A DNA stretch of 64,000 nucleotides from Microglena sp. YARC (Eukaryota; Chlorophyta; Chlorophyceae; Chlamydomonadales; Chlamydomonadaceae): the NCBI GenBank assembly GCA_022414725.1, contig CM039464.1, positions 48,663,598 through 48,727,597 on the forward strand, read 5' to 3'. Position numbers and translations under genes: made by a program. The stretch's first letter is position 1, and each line of letters opens with the position of its first letter. Of this stretch, positions 38,986 to 50,063 are shown in pieces. The notes beneath the pieces were generated by a model. That model was given only the letters and a program-made list of their open reading frames with translations. It made no database searches and was not told the DNA's origin.

Positions 38986-41900
38986 ACACCCGTAGAGAGC
39001 CGCGATAAGCTGATCGTTGTTCAATGCAAGACAGTCGTCCATCCCAAACATGCTCTGAGTGGACACAGCCTTAGGGAAAACCGCCTGGACCTCCTGAGCG
39101 ATCCACCCAAGTTTTGAGCGGTCGTTACCGACCTGATCGGGCGTGTACACGTCCTCACGCCAAGAAAATTGACGCAAAGGGACTTCGCGGACGATCTCAT
39201 AGCACCGCTCGAGGTCGGTGTTGCAGATGTTCTCCTTTATACGCCGGTCAGATGTAACCGTCCAGGTGCTAGAAGAGGGCTTGGCCGCACTGTTGCGCAC
39301 GAGCTGTAACGAAAACGCAGGCTCAGTCCCCAACAATGTCTCCCCCACCCCCAGCCGCCCGGAGAGACTCATTGAACCGGACACGGCGACCGCAGAGGCG
39401 CCTGGAGTGGATACCCCTACCCCAAGACGCGTGGACAGCAGACAGGTGTTGTGTCGAAGCGACAGGAAAGAGTGACTCGAGGGTTCCCTGAACAAGCGAA
39501 CCTGCCCCACCCTAGCAGACACGCGAGTATCTGTCTCCGAAGAGGACACGCGCACGCGAGTCAGTACAATTCGAAACCGGGAGGACGGCAACGAGGGGGG
39601 GACCAATGTCACGGTTATCACCGCGCCTGTAACGGGGTAGGGGGTAGTCGCGTAAGTGTTGTCGACGGCGTGCCAGCTCTCCCCATCAGAGGACCGCCCA
39701 AGTACCACGAAACACCGAGGCTGCCCCGTATCTGTGGAGATTATCGGAGAAATCGAGTATGCACCCAGCGTGATCGGGTCCGGCAGCACGATGTCCACCC
39801 ACTCGCCTGTAAAGGCTAATGAACCAGTAGTGGTAACGAACCCGACGCCGGAGGAGGAAAGACCGTTGACAGCCTCGAACGACAGAGACGAAACCCAACG
39901 TGTTTCGTTAGACAACCCCAACAGGTTCAACTAACTTATCAAATAGGCACGCAAGATGCGATGACGACGACGACAACGACAAGGCAGAGACTGTATAGGA
40001 CCCGTTCCCGTACGCAAGATTGCTCAATGTCGATGCGGAGGCTGGCGGTAACGCTACAGGCGGCCACTCCAATCTGTTAGCAGTTTTAGAAGACAACACT
40101 AAAGTGTTAACACTAAAGTGTTAATACTACTACTACTTCTTGCTCCCAGTGATACGACGCCACCGTCTTCCGCAAGGACGCTCATGAGGCCCGCCGGGCT
40201 GGAGGTGGAGAGGCTCGCGCCTTTCACGTAAGATACGCGGAGACTAAGGTTACCTCCGTCCAGGAGGTTGCTCAGCGTCACACTGCATTCGGCAGGGGTC
40301 GCAAATAGAACGCACGCGTTCTCAAACGCGCGAATAGTAGGGTTGGTCAGGTACGTAAGCCCTATAGAGTTGTTGCTCGCGAACGATGCCATAGGGTACA
40401 ACGTCTCGTTCACAACGTTAGAGGCGTACGCGGCCACCAAGGATGTTTTTTGCGCAAGGTTAGACGAAAAAAAAGCACGACGGCGTCAAATTGGCGAACG
40501 CAAAATTAGAGGACGCGAGACTTGTGTTCGAGGCCCAATGCGAATGGTTGCTAGCGAAAGACGCCTGTGGCACCGTCACCCCGAACAGGGTGTTGGAACA
40601 GGCGAAGGACACGTTGCTTGCTAACAATGCAGTTGGTGCAAGGACAAGAAACAGGAGGTTCGAACAATTAATGGCGATGTTGTAGGCGGAACCACCCGCG
40701 TTGCTCCCAAACACGGCGTCAGGGTTTGTTTTGAGATTTACCTGGTTGGAGGTGGCCCATGCGGCATTGCTCCCGAACACGGCGTCAGGGTTTGTTTTGA
40801 GATTTACCTGGTTGGAGGTGGCCCATGCGGCATTGCTCCCGAACACGGCGTCAGGGTTTGTTTTGAGATTTACCTGGTTGGAGGTGGCCCATGCGGTATT
40901 GCTCCTGAACACGGCATTAGAATGCGTGTTTAGGTATACAAGGTTCGATGTTGCCCTTGAGGCATTGCTAGCGAATATCACGTCCGGCTGTACATTGATA
41001 TATACCAGGTTGGAGGCGGCCCATGCGGTATTGCTTCCGAATACGGCATTAGAATGCGTGTTTAGGTATACAAGGTTCGACGTAGCATTTGCGGTGTTGC
41101 TTCCGAATACGGCATTCGAATGCGTGTTTAGGTATACAAGGTTCGATGTTGCCCTTGAGGCATTGCTAGCGAATATCGCGTCCGGTTGTACATTGATATA
41201 TACTAGGTTGGAGGCGGCCCATGCGGTATTGCTCCCGAACACGGCATTCAAATGCGTAGAACGGTATACCATATTGGACGTGGACCATGCAACATTGCTT
41301 CCAAATACAGCATTCGAATACGTGCTTAGGTACACAAGGTTCAACGTAGCATTTGCAACATTGCTCCCGAATATGGCATTCGAATGCGTGCTTAGGTACA
41401 CAAGGTTCGATGTCGCCCTGGCGACATTGCTGGCGTATACTGACATGGGGTAAGCGTCCTGATACATCATCATGTTGGACGCGACCGAATTCGTAAAGTT
41501 GCTGGCTAACACCGACGCGTTGCTCGCGAACAACGAAGTAGGATACGCGCCCGCGTACACCAGATTGGACGCTGAGCAGGCAGTGTTGCTCGCCGTAACG
41601 GAAATGTTGCTCGCGAATAAGGCGGCAGGATATGCGCCCGCGTACACCAGATTGGACGCTGAGCAGGCAGTGTTGCTCGCGGTCACGGAAACGTTGCTAG
41701 CAAAAAAGGCGGCAGGGTAAGCGCCCCCGAACACAATGTTGGACGCGGAGAAGGAAGCACTCATTGCCGCTACAGCGGCTGCGGCAGTGGATTTGTGCAA
41801 CTGATGGCTTGTGCTCGCGCAAACATTGCTTGTGTTCACGCAAAGGTTGCTCGTATACACAGCGGATAGTGAAGTGGTAAATGACAAGTTGCTGGCGAAA

Positions 41901-43777
41901 TAGGTGTCGATACTGACCGCATGAGCGGTGTTTGATGTCCCGTATGCGAGGTTGCTCACGAACGTGTTTCGCACGTCCAAGTGCCTGTATGTGAGATTGG
42001 AAGCAGCTACGCCGTTTAGAGAGCGGTCCTCCACTGCGACTAGACGAACATTTGTATTGGCAAGGGTCGGAAGGATATTATTATAAACCGCGTTGGATGT
42101 GTCCGCGGCAAATCTGAAGTTGCTCGCGCAAACATTGCTTGCGTATACGGAAATGTTAGACGCGAACAGGGACGTTGTAACGACATTGTTGGCGTGCGCG
42201 CCTACCCAGTTTGAGGCAAAGTCGGACCTCGGGCCGGTGGTGTAAGCCACCAAGTTTGAAGAGTACACGCACGATGAGTGAACGTTCGATAGAAATGATG
42301 ACGAAGCGGGGGTAGTGTCACTGGCGGCATGCGTGGGCCCCGTGACAAGACCGAGGTAGGTGTCCGGGAAGAAAGCGGGGTGCGCTACAAGGCAAGGTTG
42401 AATACCCGCCTCCTCCCTTAATAACATGTACCCGCCCCCGTTGGAAGACACGAACGATATGCCCCCATCGACACGGAGGTTCGATAGCGGGTGCGAGAGA
42501 ATGGACGTGTTGGACGTCGCAATGTTCGACGCGTACGCTCCGGTGTTGCTGCTGAAGCCGGTGCCGTCTGCGGTAATGAAGTTGGTAAAGGCGTTGCTCG
42601 CAAAATCGGCAGTAGATAACGCAGAGAACGTGGTATTGGATGCGGTTTCGGTCTTCATGAGCGTCAACGATGCCATTGAGCTAGCGCGATCGTAAACCCG
42701 GCGGACGGCCTCCGCAGATGCTGCCGCGTCTGTGCGGCGTCAGTCACAATCTGAACAATACCAGCCGTGGTTTCGGTGGCTACGGGCAGGTTGGAGTACG
42801 CGAGTGCTGTGAAGGTTCCTGTGTTGTTCGCTATCGAAGCCAACTCCACCACCTGGCCTCCATCCTCATTCGTTCCAAGCCACAAGAAATTATTGGAACT
42901 GGAAGACAAGTTGGTGTTTTTCGCGATGGCGTTGCTGAGCTCATTGTATGCGTCAAGTAAGGCAGATGCGCTTGGAGGTATCGTTGCAGTAGGAATGTTC
43001 TTGAAGTCGTTCACAAGATTAGAATATTGCGTGGCGAATATAGAGCCTGCGACAAACAGGTATCCACATCTCAGGTAGCCTATGTCCACGCCTTCATCAT
43101 ACCCCCCCGTGAATGCGATGTCGTACGGATTCGAGTAGTCCACATCGAGCACTAGGTCGCTCGAGCCCCCGCCTGCGGCGACAGTCGCGATCATGTTGCT
43201 GAGTGACCGGTAAGCGATGTAGAGTGCGGTCGCACTGGGAGGGATGCTAGAGGGCGGCATTGTGTGGGTGTGCACGAGGTTCTCGTACCTTTGTCCCCGG
43301 ATCATGTCTGCGTCCATGCGCCCCCATACTGTTAGTTGCGGAACCGTCAAGCCCAAAGTCGAGTCCAGGAACGCGACTTCGATGTCGTCTGATGCTACAT
43401 CGTCATCGTGACTTCCGTATTTGACCGACTACTTAAAAATACACGCGCGTCCGCGGTAGATATCCGGAGGGTCGTCGAGTGATTACTTGTGGAGGGAGCA
43501 GTGATGTTCGTCAGAGACGCCATGCGGACCCTGCGGCTATTGTCATTGCTATCGGCGTACGCGATCTCGATCGTTTTGGGGTAGCGCTGGCAACGTTTTC
43601 TTCGCATGCGACGAGTGTGCAAAACGTTGGTGCAACTACGTGCATCGTCGTCGGATTGCTGGAATCACCGTTCATCCAAATGTCGCCATGCAGATCGGAC
43701 CAGGCAGGGAGTCCAACATGGTTCTTAAGAAACGTGTTCAATGCCTGTAAAACTGAAAAGAATGACGAGGACATCAC
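38932..43777 (-). pseudogene. Giant fibre-like protein with S74 chaperone domain, multiply frameshifted
   Basis: The coding signal runs 4.8 kb, about 1,600 aa. The N-terminus (SVLQALNTFLKNHVGLPAW) is followed by a region with PPSATALYIAYRSLSN and PPSASALLDAYNELSN, wording typical of phage and giant-virus fibres. Next come about 700 aa of repeats with ASN spaced every 20-odd residues (FASNASRATSNLVYLN), then a beta-rich domain. The C-terminal S74 intramolecular chaperone has DRRIKENICNTDLERCYEIV, LGWIAQEVQAVFP and a final coiled coil. In known systems S74 cleaves itself after trimer folding. Frameshifts lie near 43575, 43400, 42700, 40475 (T8 run), 40090 (14-bp duplication) and 39930 (G4 run). 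It is likely a virion surface fibre. Confidence 0.75.
40696..41440. repeat. 63-69-bp tandem repeats in the fibre gene
   Basis: Three nearly identical 66-bp units (CGGCGTCAGGGTTTGTTTTG, then AGATTTACCTGG) at 40696-40905 are followed by diverged units. They code for the ASN-containing fibre repeats. Confidence 0.8.
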
Positions 43778-43885
43778 ATCAATTCATCATACAGTTGCTT
43801 TCAAATTAAATGGGTCACAACACGCCCTGGAAACGAAGCTTGGGGGCTGAGTGCAATAAAAAAAATGCACCCCAGCACAAAAAGA

Positions 43886-44410
43886 ATGGCGGATACGGAA
43901 GTACTGAAGATTCTGCAAAAGTGTACCAAAGACAAAGCCCATTCTGACGTAACTTTCCTGAAAGCTCACTTGCGTCGTCTCATCATTGGAAACTGGATTG
44001 TTATTATCGTGAATCTACTAATCGTATCGGTGTGCGTACTCATGATAGGTTTCCTTGTGAATACCATCTTTAACTTGTTACAACGTTACAATTCAAGTTT
44101 CAGTAAGAAAACTCTTGAATTCCAGCAAGATGTTACCCGCAACAAGGACGACTTCTTGTACAAGTCAAAGGATGACTCTAGTATTCCAATGACATAGGAG
44201 CACATCCTCCTAAAACATAACATCGACAAGCTAAAACGTCTTTACAAACCTCACAACGAGTATCAAGCCAATGTAACAGATCCCCTCGCGCCTGAAGCTA
44301 GTCCGGACGATATGATTGACGAAAACATCCTTTCTCGATCCGAAGATACATACAATTATGTCAAGGCGACGGTTCCCCAGGCAACCGGATCCTACCCCGT
44401 CCCCAGTTAA
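43886..44410 (+). CDS. Single-helix membrane protein interrupted by in-frame TAG
   Basis: From the ATG at 43886 (MADTEVLKILQKCTKDK) there is a strong transmembrane helix (IIVNLLIVSVCVLMIGFLV), then a polar coiled segment. At 44195 a TAG interrupts, but the same frame continues with good coding character (EHILLKHNIDKLKRLYKPHN through DPLAPEASPDDMIDEN) to a TAA at 44408. The full product would be 173 codons. The topology suggests a virion or ER membrane protein with a long cytoplasmic tail. The TAG could be a nonsense mutation or a readthrough site. Confidence 0.5.
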
Positions 44411-44587
44411 TTACGTATTTTTTTCACTCGCGACAAGGCGAATTTTAAGAGTAGTCTCCCCCTGGAAAGATAGTGGTGGTATTGAAGGAGTTCCACATTT
44501 TATTAGCAGGTGTTCCCCCACACGACCATCCAACATCACGACGTCATCTCCAACAACTACCTTCGTTTTCTCAACGGATTGATTGTT

Positions 44588-47500
44588 CTACATGCTCGTG
44601 TGTTGAACCTCATACGTGTAAGATGTATCGAACGGTGATGCGCTGTTGGCCCATAACACGTTCAATGCAAATACGCCACTTACAAAATTGGATGAAGAAA
44701 CCGACGCCTGCATGGACGACAAGTACCACTCGTGATAATCAAATTCCGAAACGACCATATTCGATGCATGCTGAAACACCCACGATAGCGGTTGTAAGGA
44801 AATACACACATTGGAAGCGAAAAAATGGCATTAGATCCAAAGTATCCAGCATTGGACCCGAATTCACCGGAATTAGATCCAAAGTATCCTGCATTGGACC
44901 CGAGTTCACATGCATTGGAAGCGAAATAACCAGCATTAGATCCAAAGTATCCGGCATTAGATGCAAAATAACCCGCATTGGATCCAAAGTATCCTGCATT
45001 GGACCCGAATTCGCCCGCATTAGATCCAAAGTATCCGGCATTAGATGCAAAATAACCCGCATTAGAACCAAAGTATCCGGCATTAGATCCAAAGTATCCG
45101 GCATTGGACCCGAATTCACCCGCATTAGATCCAAAGTATCCGGCATTGGACCCGAATTCACCCGCATTAGATCCAAAGTATCCGGCATAAGATGCAAAAT
45201 AACCCGCATTAGATCCAAAGTATCCTGCATTGGACCCGAATTCACCAGCATTAGATCCAAAGTATCCGGCATTAGATCCAAAGTATCCTGCATTGGACCC
45301 GAATTCACCAGCATTAGATGCAAAGTATCCAGCATTAGATCCAAAGTATCCTGCATTGGACCCGAATTCACCAGCATTAGATCCAAAGTATCCGGCATTA
45401 GATGCAAAGTATCCGGCATTAGATCCAAAGTATCCGGCATTAGACCCGAATTCACCCGCATTAGATCCAAAGTATCCGGCATTAGATGAAAAATAACCCA
45501 CATTAGATCCAAAGTATCCGGCATTGGAACCGAATTCACCAGCATTAGATCCAAAGTATCCGACATTAGATCCAAAGTATCCTGCATTGGACCCGAATTC
45601 ACCAGCATTAGATCCAAAGTATCCAGCATTAGATGCAAAATAACCCGCATTGGACCCAAATTCGCCAGCATTAGATCCAAAGTATCCGGCATTAGATGCA
45701 AAATAACCCGCATTAGATCCAAAGTATCCGGCATTGGACCCGAATTCACCAGCATTAGATCCAAAGTATCCGACATTAGATCCAATGAATCCTGCATTGG
45801 ACCCGAATTCACCAGCATTAGATCCAAAGTATCCGGCATTAGATCCAAAGTATCCGGCATTGGACCCAAATTCACCAACATTAGATCCAAAGTATCCGGC
45901 ATTAGATGCAAAATAACCCGCATCAGATCCAAAGTATCCGGCATTAGATCCAAAGTATCCTGCATTGGACCCGAATTCACCAGCATTGGATGCAAGGTAT
46001 CCGGCATTAGATGCAAAATAACCCACATTAGATCCAAAGTATCCGGCATTGGACCCGAATTCACCAGCATTAGATCCAAAGTATCCAGCATTAGATGCAA
46101 AATAACCCGCATTGGACCCAAATTCGCCAGCATTAGATCCAAAGTATCCGGCATTAGATGCAAAATAACCCGCATTAGATCCAAAGTATCCGGCATTGGA
46201 CCCGAATTCACCAGCATTAGATCCAAAGTATCCGACATTAGATCCAATGAATCCTGCATTGGACCCGAATTCACCAGCATTAGATCCAAAGTATCCGACA
46301 TTAGATCCAAAGTATCCGGCATTGGACCCGAATTCACCAACATTAGATCCAAAGTATACGGCATTAGATGCAAAATAACCCGCATTAGATCCAAAGTATC
46401 CGGCATTAGATCCAAAGTATGCTGCATTGGACCCGAATTCACTAGCATTGGATGCAAGGTATCCGGCATTAGATGCAAAATAACCCACATTAGATCCAAA
46501 GTATCCGGCATTGGACCCGAATTCACCAGCATTAGATCCAAAGTATCCAGCATTAGATGCAAAATAACCCGCATTGGACCCAAATTCGCCAGCATTAGAT
46601 CCAAAGTATCCGGCATTAGATGCAAAATAACCCGCATTAGATCCAAAGTATCCGGCATTGGACCCGAATTCACCAGCATTAGATCCAAAGTATCCGACAT
46701 TAGATCCAATGAATCCTGCATTGGACCCGAATTCACCAGCATTAGATCCAAAGTATCCGACATTAGATCCAAAGTATCCGGCATTGGACCCGAATTCACC
46801 AACATTAGATCCAAAGTATACGGCATTAGATGCAAAATAACCCGCATTAGATCCAAAGTATCCGGCATTAGATCCAAAGTATGCTGCATTGGACCCGAAT
46901 TCACTAGCATTGGATGCAAGGTATCCGGCATTAGATGCAAAATAACCCACATTAGATCCAAAGTATCCGGCATTGGACCCGAATTCACCAGCATTAGATC
47001 CAAAGTATCCAGCATTAGATGCAAAATAACCCGCATTGGACCCAAATTCGCCAGCATTAGATCCAAAGTATCCGGCATTAGATGCAAAATAACCCGCATT
47101 AGATCCGAAGTATCCGGCATTAGATCCAAGTATCCGGCATTGGACCCGAATTCACCAGCATTAGATCCAAAGTATCCTGCATTAGATCCAGAGTATCCGG
47201 CATTGGACCCGAATTCACCAGCATTAGATCCAAAGTATCCGGCATTGGACCCGAATTCACCAGCATTACATCCAAATTATCCGGCATTAGATGCAAAAGA
47301 ACCCGCATTAGATCCAAAGTATCCTGCATTGGACCCGAATTCACCAGCATTAGATCCAAAGTATCCGGCATTAGATGCAAAATAACCCGCATTAGATCCG
47401 AAGTATCCGGCATTAGATCCAAAGTATCCTGCGTTGGACCCGAATTCACCAGCATTAGATCCAAAGTATCCGGCATTAGATGCAAAATAACCCGCATTAG

Positions 47501-48482
47501 ATCCGAAGTATCCGGCATTAGATGCAAAGTATCCTGCATTGGACCCGAATTCACCAGCATTATATCCAAAATATCCGGCATTAGATGCAAAATAACCCGC
47601 ATTACATCCAAAGTATCCGGCATTGGACCCGAATTCACCAGCATTAGATCAAACGTTTCCGGCATTGGACCCAAATTCACCGGCATTAGATCCGATGTAT
47701 CCGGCATTAGATCCAAAGTGTCCTGCATTGGACCCGAATTCACCCGCATTAGATCCAAAGTATCCTGCATTGGACCCGAATTCACCCGCATTAGATCCAA
47801 AGTATCCTGCATTATACCCGAATTCACCAGCATTAGATGCAAAGTATCCGGCATTGGACCCGAGTTCACCCGCATTAGATCCAAAGTATCCTGCATTGGA
47901 CCCGAATTCACCCGCATTAGATCCAAAGTATCCGGCATTAGATTCAAAATAACCCGCATTAGATCCAAAGTATCCTGCATTGGACCCGAATTCACCCGCA
48001 TTAGATCCAAAGTATCCTGCATTGGACCCGAATATGCAAGATCCTATCAAATCAATGTATCGAGTGTTGTCGCTAGGATCCTTGATCTCTATATTCTACT
48101 CGAATACCGATACCCCCAGTATTGTTGTTTTTGCAGCTTGAATGACAATATCTTTCACAATGTTCGATGTACAAAGCACTCCTGTGTTAGAAGGAACATA
48201 CATGGACATAGCTCCTTCAGAGTCGGGAGTCAGGACAGAACCACCGCATGCACAATTCCCATTATCAAAAAGAGCCCCCTTCACGACAAGCCCTTCGTGT
48301 TCGTCGACAAACACGCTAGGATTGGAGGCACCGATTCTACCTGTGAGCACTCTGTTCCCTTGCTGCGTCCATAAAAGGAGGAGGTCGTTTTCTCTCACTA
48401 CCCCAGGGAAAATAATATCGTCGGCGGTGGCCATCATCACAACGGCACCCATCATGTCAAGCGCATCGATAGGACTGGGCAT
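44588..48482 (-). pseudogene. Second giant fibre-like protein with about 150 heptad repeats
   Basis: The N-terminal domain (129 aa from the ATG at 48482) has FPGVVRENDLLLLWTQQGNR and LTGRIGASNPSVFV and is beta-rich. An in-frame TAG lies at 48096-48098, and the same frame continues (NIEIKDPSDNTRYIDLIGS) into heptads of the type YFGSNAG, EFGSNAG and YFASNAG from about 48035 to 44830. A few frame changes occur inside the array. After the last repeat the coding moves to another frame (QHASNMVVSEFDYHEWYL, then SASPFDTSYTYEVQHTSM), ending at 44588. Seven-residue Asn/Gly repeats suggest a beta-solenoid or fibre shaft. It lies directly upstream of the S74 fibre gene with only one small gene between. 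Confidence 0.65.
44830..48035. repeat. 21-bp tandem array with 462-bp higher-order repeat
   Basis: Units such as GCATTAGATCCAAAGTATCCG repeat about 150 times. Longer blocks recur at 45734, 46196 and 46658, spaced exactly 462 bp, which is 22 units of 21 bp. The higher-order copies differ at few positions and keep the frame. Confidence 0.9.
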
Positions 48483-48503
48483 GGTATTGTTTACTCAAGG
48501 TGT

Positions 48504-49394
48504 CTAAAAAACCTTTGCTCTACAGTACGGGCAACTTTTCTGAATGCGCAACCAATCGCAAATTCCGCGCCCCTTCTTTTTGCGATGGGTCATCGTGGAG
48601 GGGCAGGTCACGTGGAAGTTGTGATTGCAACTTAAATTTATGACGATGTCTTCCTCTTTGAACGCCTCATGACAGAGGCCGCAAACGTCGCTAGTTGTTG
48701 GATATAGGTAAGGTATGTATTCGATACCCTCTTCCGTCATCTCTTCGCCATGAGGTTCACATACCTGCATGTAAAAAGAGGATGACAATGCATGTTTGGC
48801 TTCGCTCTTTGTGATGGTCTCGTTGTGACACGGTTGGCGCAGGCGAACGTTAGCGGGGTCCTTGCACATGACACCCCACTTGGACAACATGTCGTCCATA
48901 ATCCACCCCCTGCTGCGCATGAACCCAACCGCCCTCTCAATACAGCATACGATTGAGTCATACTTTTTATTGTCGTCGCATGTCACGATCCCACGGTCGG
49001 CCACGTACGCCGGCGAAATGCAGAAACGTTTACTCTGAACGCGGTGGATGCGGGACGTCAGCGAAGTGACGATAGAAATCTTCAAGAGTTTGTCCGTGTT
49101 GAGGACGTACAACCGATCCTGGGTACGGCAAAGAGAGTCAATGTCGAACGCTATGTTAAACCAGTTGAAGTTGTACCACGCACTCCAGAAACAGTTCACA
49201 ATCGCCACGCTCACGCGTCTGTGCACGCGCTTGTCCGCCAGAGGAATCCACACATGGTACAATGTCTCCTTGAAAACATGCGCCGAGCGATCATCGGAAT
49301 CGTTCTTCGTAATTCCGTGCCGGGTGCAAACCAACTGTGTCGCGAACAAAGCCCCAATCACCTTCGGGAACAACTCAGTGTTGCGAGCGCTCAT
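48504..49394 (-). CDS. RING-finger protein
   Basis: This is an intact 296-aa frame. The C-terminus is a RING domain: DVCGLCHEAFKEEDIVINLS, then CNHNFHVTCPSTM, then W-x-R and CPYCRAKVF, giving C-x2-C...C-x-H-x2-H...C...C-P-x-C ligands of the RING-H2/variant type. The remaining 220 aa (VFKETLYHVWIPLADKRVH through WIMDDMLSKWGVM) are not recognised. It is probably an E3 ubiquitin ligase, as many giant viruses encode. Its ATG overlaps the TGA of an upstream frame (ATGA). Confidence 0.7.
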   Translation of the reverse strand: MSARNTELFPKVIGALFATQLVCTRHGITKNDSDDRSAHVFKETLYHVWIPLADKRVHRRVSVAIVNCFWSAWYNFNWFNIAFDIDSLCRTQDRLYVLNTDKLLKISIVTSLTSRIHRVQSKRFCISPAYVADRGIVTCDDNKKYDSIVCCIERAVGFMRSRGWIMDDMLSKWGVMCKDPANVRLRQPCHNETITKSEAKHALSSSFYMQVCEPHGEEMTEEGIEYIPYLYPTTSDVCGLCHEAFKEEDIVINLSCNHNFHVTCPSTMTHRKKKGRGICDWLRIQKSCPYCRAKVF

Positions 49395-49636
49395 CTTTCA
49401 AGTGATTTCGAACACGTGGACCGATGAAGACTCACATCTCCCATGGAAGAGAGAGACTGCATGACAGTGTCACCCAATATGTTGGCATGGAAAGCATGCA
49501 TAATCCTGACGAGCTTGTTAACACCCTCCTTGAATGCATCCGTGCCAGCAGAGTCCTCCACATGCTTCACGGTGGTAACGACTGGAAGTGAACTGCCCCA
49601 TAAAGCCTGGTACCACGATATCCTTGCGACAATGCA
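49391..49636 (-). CDS. Short hypothetical frame overlapping the RING gene start
   Basis: A frame reading ARISWYQALWGSSLPVVTT and then AFKEGVNKLVRIMHAFHAN has natural composition and ends in a TGA that overlaps the RING start codon as ATGA. Its first possible ATG is internal; an ATG at about 49636 is in another frame. It may be a broken upstream gene or a lost N-terminal part of the RING protein. Confidence 0.3.
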   Translation of the reverse strand, partial: CIVARISWYQALWGSSLPVVTTVKHVEDSAGTDAFKEGVNKLVRIMHAFHANILGDTVMQSLSSMGDVSLHRSTCSKSLER

Positions 49637-49742
49637 TGTATGTTAAATAAAGTCAGTCCTTAAATTGTGCGAATTTCGTGACGTGTATTCACAATCACGT
49701 AAGACATAAAACTGATTCGTAAGAACGCGAGCGAGCGAGTCT

Positions 49743-50039
49743 TCAAGATTTTGCGGTCGCCACAAGGATCCATGGCTGCCGAAACTCGATGCGGTACCCT
49801 CTCCGAACCAATGTCTTCAGAGGAGCCTCAGCGACTGTGCCCAAGAAGATGAACAGCGTAGACACAACCGCGGAGACACCGATGTTCCGCGTTGCTGAAT
49901 ACACTATCAAAAAGAATAATAAATGACGAACAAGAGGGTTGGCGAATAGAGCTTGCATTTCCTCGTCGGGTTGGAGGACGAACCTCCCCCCAAAACCAAC
50001 AATCAACGATGATAAATCCAAGGCAACTTGCGCCGCCAT
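49743..50039 (-). CDS. Small conserved-type viral membrane protein
   Basis: This is 98 aa and an intact frame. MQALFANPLVRHLLFFLIVY, then SATRNIGVSAVVSTLFIF contains the N-P--R----F---Y--TRN-----V-T--F pattern that I associate with a small membrane protein of many algal giant viruses. There are two membrane segments. It lies 24 bases downstream of the 531-aa structural-type gene on the same strand, so they may be co-expressed. The family assignment is from memory of the pattern, not from a search. Confidence 0.6.
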   Translation of the reverse strand: MAAQVALDLSSLIVGFGGRFVLQPDEEMQALFANPLVRHLLFFLIVYSATRNIGVSAVVSTLFIFLGTVAEAPLKTLVRRGYRIEFRQPWILVATAKS

Positions 50040-50063
50040 GAAACAAATTTATGAATACACTCA

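Noticed and set aside
44739..48022. Alternative Leu/Asp/Met-rich and Pro-rich open frames through the 21-bp array
   Set aside because: They are shifted readings of the same 21-bp unit. Only the GSNAG frame connects to non-repeat N- and C-terminal coding sequence.
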